A stretch of 64,000 nucleotides of DNA from Marinobacter sp. F3R08. Lineage in GTDB: Bacteria > Pseudomonadota > Gammaproteobacteria > Pseudomonadales > Oleiphilaceae. The stretch's first letter is position 1. Every line of letters begins with the position of its first letter. Shown here piece after piece: positions 29,616-40,182 of this stretch. The DNA lies in assembly GCF_018860425.1 (NCBI RefSeq), contig NZ_JAHKPI010000015.1:1-64000 (forward strand), written 5' to 3'. Under the pieces are notes generated by a model that saw only the letters and a list, made by a program, of their open reading frames with translations, had not been told where the DNA came from and made no database searches. Position numbers and translations under genes: made by a program.

Positions 29616-30851
29616 ATGTCATCGGATGAAACGGAAAATATGATTGTCGGCCTCGATATCGGAACCTCGAAAGTGGTTGCGATTGTCGGCAAGCGCAAGA
29701 TGGACGGGACCATCGAAGTGGTGGGCATAGGTTCCCACCCTTCCCGGGGCCTCAAGCGTGGAGTGGTGGTGAACATTGAAACCACGGTCCAGGCTATTCA
29801 GCGCGCGGTGGAAGAGGCGGAGTTGATGGCTGGGTGCCGTATCCACTCGGTGTATGCAGGCATCGCAGGTAGCCACATCAAAAGCCTGAATTCTCACGGC
29901 ATTGTTGCTATCCGTGACCGTGAAGTTACCCAGGCTGACATTGACCGGGTTATCGATGCCGCGCAAGCGGTGGCGATTCCTGCAGACCAGAAGATCCTTC
30001 ACATTCTGCCCCAGGAATTCGTGATCGACAGTCAGGAAGGTATCAAGGAGCCAATGGGCATGTCTGGTGTCCGCCTTGAAGCCAAAGTGCACCTGGTGAC
30101 CTGCGCCGTCAATGCCGCTCAGAATATCGACAAGTGTGTGAAGCGCTGCGGTCTTGAGGTGGATGACATCATTCTGGAACAGCTGGCGTCCAGCCACGCC
30201 ATTCTCACCGAGGACGAAAAGGAACTGGGCGTCTGCGTGGTGGATGTTGGTGGCGGCACAACAGACATAGCCGTTTTTACCGGCGGCGCAATCCGGCACA
30301 CCGCGGTCATTCCTATTGCTGGCGATCAGGTGACCAACGATATTGCGATGGCTTTGCGCACGCCCACCCAGAATGCGGAAGAAATCAAGATCAAGTACGC
30401 CTGTGCACTGACTCAGCTGGCGGGGGCAGATGAAACTATCAAGGTGCCCAGTGTCGGTGATCGTGCTCCGCGGGATCTTTCCCGACAGGCGCTGGCTGAG
30501 GTCGTTGAGCCCCGGTATGAGGAGCTGTTCACACTGGTGCAGTCAGAACTGCGCCGGTCTGGATTTGAAGACCTGATTCCGGCTGGCATCGTGATTACTG
30601 GCGGTTCCTCAACCATGGAAGGAGTGGTGGAGCTGGCAGAAGAAATCTTTCATATGCCGGTAAGGCTGGCCTGTCCGCAGGCAGTTTCCGGCATGACGGA
30701 GGTAGTCAACAATCCCATATACGCCACCGGCGTCGGGTTGTTGATTCATGGTTTCCGCCAGATGGATCTGGGGCGGGCGCCAGTGCTCAAGGGTGAAGAT
30801 GCACCCTCGCTGTTTGAGCGCATGAAAGCCTGGTTTACCGGTCATTTCTGA
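29616..30851 (+). CDS. ftsA: Cell division protein FtsA
   Basis: FtsA is an actin-like ATPase that tethers FtsZ to the membrane and recruits late division proteins. The ATG at 29616 with GGTGGA upstream is preferred over TTG at 29604. It has 411 residues (420 in E. coli). The phosphate loops VGLDIGTSKVVAIVG and VVDVGGGTTDIAVF, the 1C domain after residue 85, and a C-terminal amphipathic membrane helix (LFERMKAWFTGHF) are visible. A 96-base gap precedes ftsZ. Confidence 0.97.
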   Translation: MSSDETENMIVGLDIGTSKVVAIVGKRKMDGTIEVVGIGSHPSRGLKRGVVVNIETTVQAIQRAVEEAELMAGCRIHSVYAGIAGSHIKSLNSHGIVAIRDREVTQADIDRVIDAAQAVAIPADQKILHILPQEFVIDSQEGIKEPMGMSGVRLEAKVHLVTCAVNAAQNIDKCVKRCGLEVDDIILEQLASSHAILTEDEKELGVCVVDVGGGTTDIAVFTGGAIRHTAVIPIAGDQVTNDIAMALRTPTQNAEEIKIKYACALTQLAGADETIKVPSVGDRAPRDLSRQALAEVVEPRYEELFTLVQSELRRSGFEDLIPAGIVITGGSSTMEGVVELAEEIFHMPVRLACPQAVSGMTEVVNNPIYATGVGLLIHGFRQMDLGRAPVLKGEDAPSLFERMKAWFTGHF

Positions 30852-30947
30852 GTGAGCCAGGTAGTTAGAAAACGAAGGTATCTCGAAAACACAATCTCGA
30901 ACAAACAGCCTGGAAAAGGCTGAAAACAGCACGAAGGAGTAGGGGAT

Positions 30948-32105
30948 ATGTTTGAACTCGTCGATAATGTCCAGCAAAACGCGGTCATTAAAGTCGTCGG
31001 TGTTGGCGGTGGTGGCGGAAACGCCGTTCGCCATATGCTTAACAGCGACATCGAAGGTGTAGAATTTATCTGCGCCAACACGGATGCCCAGGCGCTGACT
31101 GATATGGATGCGCGCCAGATCATTCAGCTCGGTGGCAATATCACCAAGGGGCTGGGTGCCGGAGCGAATCCTGAAGTGGGTCGCCAGTCCGCTCTGGAAG
31201 ACCGAGACCGAATTGCCGAATCAATCAAGGGCGCGGACATGGTCTTCATCACGGCAGGCATGGGTGGTGGTACCGGCACTGGCGCTGCGCCGATCGTGGC
31301 GGAAGTGGCCCGTGAACTGGGCATCCTCACCGTTGCCGTTGTGACCAAGCCGTTTATGTTCGAAGGCGGCAAGCGCATGAGTGTTGCCGAGTCCGGTCTG
31401 AAAGAGCTTGAAGAAAGCGTGGACTCGCTGATTACCATTCCGAACGAAAAGCTGTTGGCGGTCATGGGCAAGAAGACCAGCCTGCTGGACGCATTTGCCG
31501 CAGCTAACGATGTGCTCCTCGGGGCGGTTCAGGGTATCGCTGATCTGATCACCCGTAATGGCATGATTAACGTCGATTTTGCCGACGTTAAGACGGTCAT
31601 GTCCGAGATGGGTATGGCTATGATGGGTACTGCCCGCGCTACTGGTGAAAACCGTGCCCGGGAGGCCGCGGAAGCAGCCATTCGCAGCCCGCTGCTCGAG
31701 GATATCAATCTTCAGGGCGCCAAAGGCATTCTGGTCAATATCACCGCTGGTATGGATCTGAATCTTGGTGAGTTCTCCGAGGTCGGTGACATTGTGCGGG
31801 AGTTTGCTTCTGACGCCGCGACGGTTGTTGTCGGTACGGTAATCGATCCGGAAATGACCGAGGAGCTGAAAGTGACCGTGGTTGCAACCGGTCTGGGCGG
31901 TGATCGTGAGAAGCCGACCAAGGTGGTGGACAATACACGGACCCTGGATGGGAAAACTGACTATAACCAGCTGGATCGTCCCGCTGTACTTCGTCGCCGC
32001 GCAGTGTCTCATGGCAACGTGGCTATCGATGAAAGCAAGGACAGCGAAGAGCAGGGTGTCGACTATCTCGATATTCCCGCATTCCTTCGCCGGCAGGCTG
32101 ATTGA
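30948..32105 (+). CDS. ftsZ: Cell division protein FtsZ
   Basis: FtsZ is the tubulin-like GTPase that forms the division ring. The 385 residues match E. coli (383). The tubulin signature GGGTGTG lies near residue 107 and the T7 catalytic loop NVDFADVKTVM near residue 207. The C-terminal DYLDIPAFLRRQAD, which binds FtsA and ZipA, follows a linker of about 50 residues. GGAG lies about 11 bases before the ATG. The 212 bases after the gene hold the lpxC control region. Confidence 0.98.
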   Translation: MFELVDNVQQNAVIKVVGVGGGGGNAVRHMLNSDIEGVEFICANTDAQALTDMDARQIIQLGGNITKGLGAGANPEVGRQSALEDRDRIAESIKGADMVFITAGMGGGTGTGAAPIVAEVARELGILTVAVVTKPFMFEGGKRMSVAESGLKELEESVDSLITIPNEKLLAVMGKKTSLLDAFAAANDVLLGAVQGIADLITRNGMINVDFADVKTVMSEMGMAMMGTARATGENRAREAAEAAIRSPLLEDINLQGAKGILVNITAGMDLNLGEFSEVGDIVREFASDAATVVVGTVIDPEMTEELKVTVVATGLGGDREKPTKVVDNTRTLDGKTDYNQLDRPAVLRRRAVSHGNVAIDESKDSEEQGVDYLDIPAFLRRQAD

Positions 32106-32226
32106 TAACCTAGTGCAATTGTTACTGGGTTATGGTTCAAGTATGAAAGTTTGAGCTTCCAGGCCAGTAGCTGCGTGCACTGACTGCCGTGGGTTGTTTG
32201 CTGAATGAACATTCTGCAACAACAGG

Positions 32227-32254
32227 TTGGTTAAATGGTATTCAGTCTTATTTT
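32227..32254 (+). promoter_or_regulatory. Possible lpxC promoter
   Basis: TTGGTT at 32227-32232 and TATTTT at 32249-32254 have a 16-base spacer, about 65 bases before the lpxC start. Several other AT-rich hexamers lie nearby, so the exact element is uncertain. Confidence 0.35.
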
Positions 32255-32317
32255 CTGATATTCTCCGAGCAGTTTTTTGCCCAGAATATCGCCAATTTGT
32301 GACGGAATTATGTACCG

Positions 32318-33232
32318 ATGATCAGACAACGGACACTTAAAAATACCATCCGTGCCACCGGCGTGGGCCTGCATTCGGGTGAGAAGGTTTACCTGACTCT
32401 CAAGCCTGCCCCGGTTGACTCCGGTATCATCTTCCGCCGTACCGATCTTGATCCGATGGTCGAGATTCGTGCCTGCGCGGAAAATGTAGGTGAGACAATG
32501 CTGTCCACGACGCTGGTGAGAGATGGTGTCCGTGTGGCGACCGTAGAGCATCTGCTTTCGGCCATGGCTGGTCTCGGAATTGACAACTGTTTCGTCGAGC
32601 TTAGCGCCGCAGAAGTGCCAATTATGGACGGCTCAGCCGGGCCATTTGTGTTTCTGCTGCAGTCCGCTGGTATTGCCGAGCAGGACGCGGCCAAGCGTTT
32701 CATCCGCATCAAGCGTGAAGTAACGGTTGAGGAAGATGACAAAAAAGCGACCTTGTTGCCTTTCGAAGGTTTCAAAGTGAGCTTTGGTATCGACTTCGAT
32801 CACCCGGTGTTCAAAGGCCGAGCTCAGACTGCAACTGTTGATTTCTCAAGTACGTCCTTTGTTAAGGAAGTCAGCAGGGCAAGGACCTTTGGGTTCATGC
32901 GTGACATCGAAAAACTGCGTGCCATGAACCTTGCGCTTGGTGGGAGTGTGGATAATGCGATCGTCGTTGACGATTACAAAATCCTCAACGAAGACGGGCT
33001 GCGCTATGACGACGAATTCGTAAAGCACAAGCTGCTTGATGCCATCGGTGATCTGTATCAGTTGGGCAATAGCCTGATTGGAGAGTTCCGGGGTATCAAA
33101 TCCGGCCATGATCTGAATAACAAACTGTTGCGTAAGCTTCGGGCGGAAGAGGATGCTTGGGAAGTAGTTACCTTCGATGATGAAGCTACTGCCCCAATCT
33201 CCTACATGAAGCCCGTGCTGGCGGCGGGCTGA
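32318..33232 (+). CDS. lpxC: UDP-3-O-acyl-N-acetylglucosamine deacetylase
   Basis: LpxC is the zinc enzyme for the committed step of lipid A synthesis. The 304 residues match E. coli (305). Zinc and catalytic motifs are intact: [10 protein letters not shown] near residue 78, the [10 protein letters not shown] box near residue 237, and [14 protein letters not shown] with the catalytic histidine near residue 265. It closes the dcw cluster, as in E. coli, but is followed by a minus-strand gene only 11 bases away. Confidence 0.97.
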   Translation: MIRQRTLKNTIRATGVGLHSGEKVYLTLKPAPVDSGIIFRRTDLDPMVEIRACAENVGETMLSTTLVRDGVRVATVEHLLSAMAGLGIDNCFVELSAAEVPIMDGSAGPFVFLLQSAGIAEQDAAKRFIRIKREVTVEEDDKKATLLPFEGFKVSFGIDFDHPVFKGRAQTATVDFSSTSFVKEVSRARTFGFMRDIEKLRAMNLALGGSVDNAIVVDDYKILNEDGLRYDDEFVKHKLLDAIGDLYQLGNSLIGEFRGIKSGHDLNNKLLRKLRAEEDAWEVVTFDDEATAPISYMKPVLAAG

Positions 33233-33243
33233 AGCGGGATGCT

Positions 33244-33696
33244 TTAATTCCGGACGTGGCTAGCGAGTTTTTCGAGAACCTCGCGTAATGCTTTATCCTT
33301 CGTGTGCCCGGCTTCCTCTTTGAGGAGTCGGGCATTTTCTTTGCTCAAAGGTTCTTTCTTGAATGCCGGTTTTTCCCTGAATCTTGGTGGGGAGACCTTG
33401 ACCTTCAGCTTCCAGACAAACCTGAACAATTCGTTTTCTCGCAAGTTTCCCATAATTTCGTGCTGTCGGAAGCGGATCTGACTGGCTTTGCCGGCGGTTT
33501 CAGCCGTCAGGACCAGCTCACCGTCTTTGCAGCTGACAAAGCGTGTACCCTCAAGCAATGCGTCAGGAAGTGCAGCCAGGACTTCTACCTCAGCCTGTCG
33601 GTGAAGTTCGGCTCTGGCTACGAGCTCTTTGAGAGCCGGGTTCTTGCCGAGCTTGTCGAAGGTCGTTTTTTGATCACCTTTTGGTTTCATTGGCAT
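33244..33696 (-). CDS. dciA: DUF721 protein, probable replicative helicase loader DciA
   Basis: The 150-residue protein has a DUF721 core, about residues 35-95: EVEVLAALPDALLEGTRFVSCKDGELVLTAET-type strands, then the characteristic FRQHEIMGNL. A basic, Lys/Glu-rich C-terminal tail follows. DciA is the ancestral loader of the DnaB helicase in bacteria that lack DnaC. In Pseudomonas a DUF721 gene also lies between lpxC and an M23 peptidase gene next to secA. The assignment rests on family pattern and this conserved position. The gene converges with lpxC and diverges from the M23 peptidase gene. Confidence 0.8.
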   Translation of the reverse strand: MPMKPKGDQKTTFDKLGKNPALKELVARAELHRQAEVEVLAALPDALLEGTRFVSCKDGELVLTAETAGKASQIRFRQHEIMGNLRENELFRFVWKLKVKVSPPRFREKPAFKKEPLSKENARLLKEEAGHTKDKALREVLEKLASHVRN

Positions 33697-33921
33697 GTTT
33701 TCACTCGACGGCTTCGTTAACCATTGGTTACACTTCTGAACTCTTTAAAGGTCGTTCCTGTATTACACTCGTTTTACATTGTACGAAATGAGTATGTCTA
33801 CCGGGCGCTGTATATTTTCAGTTTGCAGCTGTTGCCACAGGATGGCAGACCCACTCGGTCTATTCCGGGACGCAACGCTACAGGATGCGGTTGCGGCTCA
33901 TCGATAAAGCCAGATGACGAT

Positions 33922-34857
33922 ATGAACATAATTTTCGTTGGGAATCACCACGGGAAATCCCGTGCGTTGTCAGTCAACAGTGCTTTTTTTGTTGCGCTTT
34001 TTTTATTGGCGCTTGTGATGATTCTTGCTGCGGCTTGGGCCGGTTACCGGGTGGCGATCGGGCAGGCTGAGGCAATAGAACCGACGGATTCAGAGCTGGT
34101 TGCTCAGTGGCAGCGCGAACTGTCAGAGCAAGAAACAGAGCTGGCCGGTATTAAAGAAAACGTTCAACAACAGGTTGATGCACTGACCCTGCGGCTGGGC
34201 GAGATTCAGGGCCGTTTGTTGCGTCTGGATGCTCTGGGTCAGCGTTTTGTAGAGTCTGGTTTGGTCGCCAGTGATGAATTCGACTTCGATCAGCCCGCTG
34301 CGGTTGGGGGGCCGGAAGATGCGTTGTCAGGTGATTCTTTTACCGCCCCGGAGTTGACTCGAATGATCGAGGAAATGGAATGGCGGATCAAGGATCGTGA
34401 ACAGCAACTTCGGTTACTGGATAAGCTGGCATCCAGTAAGAGGCTGGAGGATGAACTTTACCTTGAAGGTCGTCCGATAACCTGGGGTTGGCTGTCTTCC
34501 AAGTACGGTTATCGTTCTGATCCGTTCACTGGCAAGCGCACCTGGCATGCCGGGGTTGATCTGGCCGGTAAGGATGGCAGCGATATTATCTCTGTCGCAG
34601 GCGGTGTGGTGACCTATGCTGGGGAGCGCCATGGTTACGGCAATCTTGTCGAAGTCGATCATGGTGATGGCCTGGTAACCCGCTACGCTCACTGCAAGAC
34701 CATCAAGGTCAAGGTGGGGGACGTTGTCCAGAAGGGCCAGGTGGTGGCGTTGATGGGCAGCACCGGACGTTCAACCGGACCTCATGTTCACTTTGAAGTC
34801 ATCAGGAACGGCAAGTCTGAAAATCCGGAAACCTATATCAAGCGGGCGAGCCGATAG
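33922..34857 (+). CDS. M23 family metallopeptidase, membrane-anchored
   Basis: This is a LytM-type peptidoglycan endopeptidase or division-linked activator. From the ATG at 33922 it has 311 residues; the frame is open to 33724, but those 66 codons carry no family sequence. An N-terminal anchor (FFVALFLLALVMILAAAWAG) is followed by a coiled coil of about 140 residues. The catalytic domain has SKYGYRSDPFTGKRTWHAGVD, with the H-x3-D zinc pair near residue 212, and ends with GRSTGPHVHFEV, the H-x-H motif near residue 293. The active site looks complete. It lies just before secA. Confidence 0.9.
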   Translation: MNIIFVGNHHGKSRALSVNSAFFVALFLLALVMILAAAWAGYRVAIGQAEAIEPTDSELVAQWQRELSEQETELAGIKENVQQQVDALTLRLGEIQGRLLRLDALGQRFVESGLVASDEFDFDQPAAVGGPEDALSGDSFTAPELTRMIEEMEWRIKDREQQLRLLDKLASSKRLEDELYLEGRPITWGWLSSKYGYRSDPFTGKRTWHAGVDLAGKDGSDIISVAGGVVTYAGERHGYGNLVEVDHGDGLVTRYAHCKTIKVKVGDVVQKGQVVALMGSTGRSTGPHVHFEVIRNGKSENPETYIKRASR

Positions 34858-34976
34858 GCCGGTTCCTGCCTCTCCTCTGCCGCCAACGGGCTTCTGCCAT
34901 TCTGAGTCCTGCCAGATTTTATCCGTGAATCCGGTGCCTTTTCGGCGACTTATTGCGCCTGTGTGAGGCCTGCCTT

Positions 34977-35004
34977 TTGTCCTGTTGCGAAATAAGGTTA
35001 GAAT
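34977..35004 (+). promoter_or_regulatory. Probable secA promoter
   Basis: TTGTCC at 34977-34982 and TAGAAT at 34999-35004 with a 16-base spacer predict a start near 35011, about 30 bases before the secA ATG. A SecM-like leader gene is not seen. Confidence 0.5.
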
Positions 35005-35041
35005 GCCGGCTTCCTCCGTTTAATCAAAGAAGCAGTGGTCT

Positions 35042-37780
35042 ATGTTCACAAATCTTGCAACCAAGATGTTCGGCAGCAAAAACGCCAGGGAAATCAAGAG
35101 AATGCGTAAGGCTGTCATACGCATTAATGAGCTTGAAGAGAAATATGGCACTCTGTCTGACTCCGAGTTGCAAGGCAAGACTGCCGAGTTCCGTCGCCGG
35201 ATTGACGAGGGTGAAACCCTCGATGCATTGCTCTCGGAAGCATTTGCAACGGTGCGTGAGGCAGGTCGCCGGGTCATGGGTATGCGGCATTACGATGTCC
35301 AGCTGATCGGTGGTATTACCCTGCACGAAGGCCGGATTGCAGAAATGAAGACCGGTGAAGGCAAGACCCTGGTGGCCACCGCTGCTGTCTATCTCAACGC
35401 GCTGTCCGGTAAAGGTGTTCACGTTGTGACCGTGAATGATTACCTGGCTCGTCGAGATGCCGAGTGGATGGGCAAGCTGTACCGATTCCTGGGTATGCAG
35501 GTGGGTGTGGTTGCCTCGGGACAGCCTGCCGAGGAAAAGCGAGCGGCTTATCAGGCGGATATTACCTACGGTACCAATAACGAATTTGGTTTTGACTACC
35601 TGCGCGACAACATGGCGTTCAGTTCCGAGGACAAGGTCCAGCGCGGACTGAACTACGCGATCGTGGACGAAGTCGACTCGATCCTGATAGACGAAGCCAG
35701 AACGCCGCTGATTATCTCAGGTGCAGCGGAGGACAGTTCTAAGCTGTACCAGGCCATCAATGAACTTATTCCCAGCCTGGAAAAAGGCGAAGTGCCTGAA
35801 GAGGGGGATCCGAGCGGCGACTTCACGATTGACGAGAAGTCCCGGCAAGTCGAGCTGACTGAAAGTGGCCACGAGAAAGTCGAGGAACTTTTGCTCGGGC
35901 GCGGCCTTCTGCAGGAAGGTGAAAGTCTGTATTCGGCAACGAACCTGAGCCTGCTGCACCACGTTCATTCGGCATTACGCGCTCATCATCTGTTTCAGAA
36001 GGATGTGGACTATATTGTCCAGAGTGGCCAGGTGGTTATTGTCGATGAGCACACTGGCCGGACCATGCCGGGGCGTCGCTGGAGCGAAGGACTGCATCAG
36101 GCGGTTGAAGCGAAAGAAGGCGTCAAGATCCAGGCTGAAAGTCAGACGCTGGCTTCCACCACCTTCCAGAACTATTTCAGGTTATATGACAAGCTCGCCG
36201 GTATGACGGGCACGGCCGACACTGAAGCCTTCGAATTTCGTCAGATCTATGGCCTTGATGTGGTGGTCATTCCGCCTAACAAGCACATCCAGAGGATTGA
36301 CTATAACGACCTGGTCTATCTGACCCAGGAAGAAAAATTCCACGCGATTATTGACGAGATCAAGGATGTCACCGCCGATGGACGACCGATACTGGTCGGC
36401 ACGGCCTCTATCGAAGCCTCTGAACTTCTGTCCATGCTGCTCAAGAAGGCAAGGATTGAACACAAAATTCTGAACGCCAAGCAGCACGAATCCGAAGCCC
36501 ATATCATTGCCCAGGCGGGTCGTGCAGGCGCGGTGACCATTGCCACCAACATGGCTGGCCGTGGCACCGACATCGTGTTGGGTGGTAACTGGGAACACGA
36601 AGTTGCGGCCATGGACAACCCTTCAGAAGAAGAGGTAGCCAGGGTCAAGGCGGAATGGACCGAGAGTCACAATCAGGTGCTTGAGGCCGGTGGTCTGCAC
36701 ATCATTGGTACAGAGCGCCATGAGTCCCGCCGAATTGATAACCAGCTGCGGGGCCGGGCCGGTCGCCAGGGCGATCCTGGTTCTTCCAGATTTTTCCTGT
36801 CCCTGGAAGATAATCTCATGCGCATCTTTGCACCTGATCGGGTCAAGAGCCTGATGCAGGCTATGGGCATGAAAAAGGGTGAGGCCATTGAGCACCGGAT
36901 GGTTTCCAACGCCATCGAGAAATCGCAGCGCAAGGTGGAAGGTCGCAACTTCGATATGCGGAAGACCTTGCTCGAATACGACGATGTGGCGAACGATCAG
37001 CGTACGGTGATCTATGACCAGCGAAATGAAGTCATGTCGTCTGACGACGTTTCGGAGATGGTCAAAACCATTCGGGAAGACGTGGTTGACTCTCTGATCA
37101 GCGAGTACATTCCGCCCCAAAGCATGCCGGAACAATGGGATGTCTCCGGGCTGGAGTCTCAGCTTCAGTCTGAGATGGCCATAGATCTTCCGATTCAGCA
37201 GTGGCTGGCAGACGATAACAAGCTGTATGAGGATAGTCTGCGCCAGAAGATCCTGGACGAGATTGTGGCTGCCTACGAAGCCAAGGAAGAGGTTGCCGGC
37301 TCCGAATCCATGCGCAAGTTCGAAAAGCAGGTGTTCCTGCAGGTGCTGGATACCTTGTGGAAGGAGCACCTTTCCAACATGGATCACCTGCGTCGGGGTA
37401 TCCATCTGCGGGGCTATGCCCAGAAGAATCCCAAGCAGGAATACAAGCGTGAGGCGTTCAACCTGTTTGAAAATATGCTCGAGACCATGAAGCGCGATGT
37501 AACCAGGGTGCTTTGCCACGTGCGTGTTCAGAGTCGCGAAGAAATGGAAGAAGTCGAGCGTCGACGCAAGCAGGAGCTTGAAGAGGAACTCGCCCGGGCT
37601 CGTCTGCGGCATGACGAGACCAGCGCCACAGCCCAGAACCCGGATGATGGCGATGCGGATGGCGCCAGACAGTCGACCCCGGAGACCTTTGTACGACAGG
37701 AGCGCAAGGTGGGCCGAAATGAGCCCTGTCCCTGCGGGTCCGGCAAGAAATACAAGCAGTGTCATGGCAAGGTCAGCTAA
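35042..37780 (+). CDS. secA: Preprotein translocase ATPase SecA
   Basis: SecA is the motor that drives unfolded proteins through SecYEG. The 912 residues include Walker [13 protein letters not shown] near residue 104, the DEAD-type [17 protein letters not shown] near residue 207, [10 protein letters not shown] near residue 503, and the [14 protein letters not shown] motif VI region near residue 573. The C terminus ends in the zinc-binding [17 protein letters not shown] tail that contacts SecB. A promoter lies upstream and a terminator follows. Confidence 0.98.
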   Translation: MFTNLATKMFGSKNAREIKRMRKAVIRINELEEKYGTLSDSELQGKTAEFRRRIDEGETLDALLSEAFATVREAGRRVMGMRHYDVQLIGGITLHEGRIAEMKTGEGKTLVATAAVYLNALSGKGVHVVTVNDYLARRDAEWMGKLYRFLGMQVGVVASGQPAEEKRAAYQADITYGTNNEFGFDYLRDNMAFSSEDKVQRGLNYAIVDEVDSILIDEARTPLIISGAAEDSSKLYQAINELIPSLEKGEVPEEGDPSGDFTIDEKSRQVELTESGHEKVEELLLGRGLLQEGESLYSATNLSLLHHVHSALRAHHLFQKDVDYIVQSGQVVIVDEHTGRTMPGRRWSEGLHQAVEAKEGVKIQAESQTLASTTFQNYFRLYDKLAGMTGTADTEAFEFRQIYGLDVVVIPPNKHIQRIDYNDLVYLTQEEKFHAIIDEIKDVTADGRPILVGTASIEASELLSMLLKKARIEHKILNAKQHESEAHIIAQAGRAGAVTIATNMAGRGTDIVLGGNWEHEVAAMDNPSEEEVARVKAEWTESHNQVLEAGGLHIIGTERHESRRIDNQLRGRAGRQGDPGSSRFFLSLEDNLMRIFAPDRVKSLMQAMGMKKGEAIEHRMVSNAIEKSQRKVEGRNFDMRKTLLEYDDVANDQRTVIYDQRNEVMSSDDVSEMVKTIREDVVDSLISEYIPPQSMPEQWDVSGLESQLQSEMAIDLPIQQWLADDNKLYEDSLRQKILDEIVAAYEAKEEVAGSESMRKFEKQVFLQVLDTLWKEHLSNMDHLRRGIHLRGYAQKNPKQEYKREAFNLFENMLETMKRDVTRVLCHVRVQSREEMEEVERRRKQELEEELARARLRHDETSATAQNPDDGDADGARQSTPETFVRQERKVGRNEPCPCGSGKKYKQCHGKVS

Positions 37781-37805
37781 TTCGGAGAATTGATCGCGCT
37801 ACCGG

Positions 37806-37850
37806 AACCCGCAATCTGCCAGCCAAGACTGGTGGGCTGCGGGTTTTTTC
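37806..37850 (+). terminator. Terminator after secA
   Basis: AACCCGCA (37806-37813) and TGCGGGTT (37838-37845) form the outer stem, and the inner part can also pair. Six T follow. Confidence 0.8.
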
Positions 37851-37907
37851 GTTACAAATCAGCTGTAGTGGTCCCTTCAGCAGAATTAAAAACAGAGGAG
37901 TGTCAGG

Positions 37908-39125
37908 ATGGCGGTAGGTCCGGGAACCTTACCTGAGTTTTATCCGGTGGCCGGAGTTAAACTCGGCATTGCCAGTGCCGGGATCAAGAAACCGGGGCGT
38001 AAGGATGTGGTTGTGTTCGAACTGGCTCCGCAAAGCCAGGTTGCCGGGATCTTCACAAGAAACCGGTTCTGCGCAGCCCCGGTCACCCTGAGCCGACAGC
38101 ATCTGGCCGAGGCGTCACCCAGATATCTGCTGGTCAACACGGGCAATGCCAATGCCGGAACCGGCGAGCAGGGGTTTCAGGATGCGGTGGCCTGTTGTCA
38201 GGCGCTGGCAAGCCAGGCGGGCGTTAGTGAAGCTGAAGTCTTGCCGTTTTCCACGGGAGTGATTGGCGAGCCGTTACCGGTTCAGAAGATCGTCGAAGCC
38301 CTGCCCGAGGCACTGGCGAATACCGCCGAAAATCGCTGGGCTGAAGCTGCCAGCGGCATCATGACCACCGATACCCGCCCCAAAGGCGCCTCCTGTCAGG
38401 TGGAACTCGATGGTCATACTGTGACGATCTCCGGCATCAGCAAGGGCGCAGGCATGATTCGTCCCAATATGGCGACCATGCTCGGCTTTATCGCGACCGA
38501 TGCCCGGATTGCTCCGGAACTTCTGCAAACGCTTGCTTCGGAGCTGGGTGAGATATCCTTCAACCGCATTACCATTGATGGCGACACTTCCACCAACGAC
38601 GCCTGTATGTTGATGGCCAGTGGGCAATACAGCGGGCCCGAAATCACTGCGTCCAGCCCGTCATTGCCAAAGCTCAGGGAGGCCCTGGAGGCAATTTATC
38701 TGGAGCTGGCTCATGCCATTGTCCGGGATGGAGAGGGGGCAACCAAGTTCGTCACGATTGATGTCAGCGGGGCAGCCAGTCAGCAGGAGGCTCTGGACGT
38801 AGCTTACACGGTCGCACATTCGCCTCTGGTCAAAACGGCACTGTTCGCCTCAGATCCGAACTGGGGCCGGATTCTGGCGGCGGTGGGGCGCGCGGAGGTC
38901 GATGGACTGGATCTCAACGCTCTAGAAATCTACCTGGGTGATGTATGTCTGGTCCGCAACGGTGGCCGGGCCGACGATTACTCGGAAGCCCGCGGGCAGG
39001 CCGTGATGGACCAGGAGGAGATCACCATTGGCATTGATCTCCGGCGGGGCGATGTGCGTGAGACGGTCTGGACCTGTGACTTTTCCCACGACTACGTCAC
39101 CATCAACGCTGAGTATCGTACCTGA
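37908..39125 (+). CDS. argJ: Glutamate N-acetyltransferase/ornithine acetyltransferase
   Basis: ArgJ recycles the acetyl group from N-acetylornithine to glutamate in arginine synthesis; many versions also use acetyl-CoA. The 405-residue precursor self-cleaves before a threonine; here the site is in GMIRPNMATMLGF near residue 188, cut between A and T. The preceding KGAG and the later DGDTSTNDACM are conserved. GAGGAG precedes the ATG. It is followed two bases later by the Nudix gene. Confidence 0.96.
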   Translation: MAVGPGTLPEFYPVAGVKLGIASAGIKKPGRKDVVVFELAPQSQVAGIFTRNRFCAAPVTLSRQHLAEASPRYLLVNTGNANAGTGEQGFQDAVACCQALASQAGVSEAEVLPFSTGVIGEPLPVQKIVEALPEALANTAENRWAEAASGIMTTDTRPKGASCQVELDGHTVTISGISKGAGMIRPNMATMLGFIATDARIAPELLQTLASELGEISFNRITIDGDTSTNDACMLMASGQYSGPEITASSPSLPKLREALEAIYLELAHAIVRDGEGATKFVTIDVSGAASQQEALDVAYTVAHSPLVKTALFASDPNWGRILAAVGRAEVDGLDLNALEIYLGDVCLVRNGGRADDYSEARGQAVMDQEEITIGIDLRRGDVRETVWTCDFSHDYVTINAEYRT

Positions 39126-39127
39126 GC

Positions 39128-40099
39128 ATGTCTGGGCCTGAGACGGGGGTAAAAGAGATTCACGTTGCCGTTGCGGTGGTTGTACGGGACGGGCGGGTGC
39201 TGATTGCCAGGCGCCCGGACCACGCGCATCAGGGCGGTTTGCTGGAGTTTCCCGGCGGCAAGGTGGAGCCGGGGGAGAGTGTTCAGTCGGCGCTGGTTCG
39301 GGAGATTGCTGAAGAAACCAGTCTTCGGGTGCCTGAGGCGTCCCTGGAGTCGGTTATCGGTATCCGTCATGACTATGGCGACAAGCGGGTTTTCCTGGAT
39401 GTCTGGGAGACCAGAGCCGCCGAAGGCGAGGCCAGAGGATGCGAGGGTCAGCCGGTTCAGTGGTGCCGCCCGGATCAGCTGCGGGATGAAGACTTTCCGG
39501 TTGCCAACCGGCCGATCATCCGGGCGCTTCGCCTGCCCCGGCAATTGGCGATAACCGGAGCAGCGTCCGATCTGGCGCAAGCGATCCTCCACCTTCGGGC
39601 TGGGTTGGAAGCCGCCCGGCCCCGGATGGTGCTGCTCAGGGCTCCGTCTATGAGCAGGCGGGAATATGGGGAGTTTGCTGCTGCTGCGGTTCCGGTATGT
39701 GACGCGTTCGGGTGCGAGCTGATCGTGCACGGTGGTCCTGAGGTGTTCAGTGCCACGCCTGGTGCCCGTGGCCTGCATCTGCCCTGGCGAGAGGCGGCCG
39801 GGCTGGCGGCGAGACCGGTTCCGGATGGAGTATGGCTGGGCGTTTCCTGTCATGACAAACAGGAAATAGACCGGGCCGTTGCTCTCGGTGCAGACTATGT
39901 CACTCTCGGACCGGTTCAGCCAACGGAGAGTCACCCAGGGTCTCCGACTCTTGGCTGGCAGGCCTTCTCCGATCTGGTATCCGATGCCAGTTTACCGGTG
40001 TTCGCGCTGGGAGGGCTTTCGCCGGGTGATCTCGGCGAAGCCCGTCAGCGAGGCGGGCAGGGAATCGCGGGTATCCGTTTCTGGTGGCCTCAAAGCTGA
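39128..40099 (+). CDS. Nudix (MutT-like) hydrolase fused to an eroded ThiE-like domain
   Basis: Residues 10-135 form a MutT-type Nudix domain that could hydrolyse oxidised nucleotides. The Nudix box spans about G44-L66, with E50, R58, E59, E62 and E63 in place and S where G is usual near the end. Residues 165-323 resemble the thiamine-phosphate synthase/TenI barrel. Key ThiE features are changed: the ND pair before the metal site reads HG (201-202), the usual GVHLGQ reads GLHLPW (215-220), and the PTxTK loop reads PTESH (265-269). The first barrel strand is also hard to find. Similar fusions are known after argJ in Pseudomonas relatives. Sanitising nucleotides is likely; true thiamine synthesis is doubtful. 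Confidence 0.85.
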   Translation: MSGPETGVKEIHVAVAVVVRDGRVLIARRPDHAHQGGLLEFPGGKVEPGESVQSALVREIAEETSLRVPEASLESVIGIRHDYGDKRVFLDVWETRAAEGEARGCEGQPVQWCRPDQLRDEDFPVANRPIIRALRLPRQLAITGAASDLAQAILHLRAGLEAARPRMVLLRAPSMSRREYGEFAAAAVPVCDAFGCELIVHGGPEVFSATPGARGLHLPWREAAGLAARPVPDGVWLGVSCHDKQEIDRAVALGADYVTLGPVQPTESHPGSPTLGWQAFSDLVSDASLPVFALGGLSPGDLGEARQRGGQGIAGIRFWWPQS

Positions 40100-40182
40100 G
40101 ACAACTGAGCCATGAAGTGATCATCTCTGTTATGCTGCTGCAGCGTTTTTTTCATCATGGACAACTGATTCCGGGAGACTTC

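Noticed and set aside
33724..33921. N-terminal extension of the M23 peptidase
   Set aside because: The 66 extra codons contain no family sequence and would put the membrane anchor in the middle of the protein. ATG at 33922 places it at the N terminus.
36623..37765. Long open frame of 380 codons on the minus strand
   Set aside because: It lies fully inside secA, has no family motif or ribosome site, and is explained by the codon bias of the plus-strand gene.
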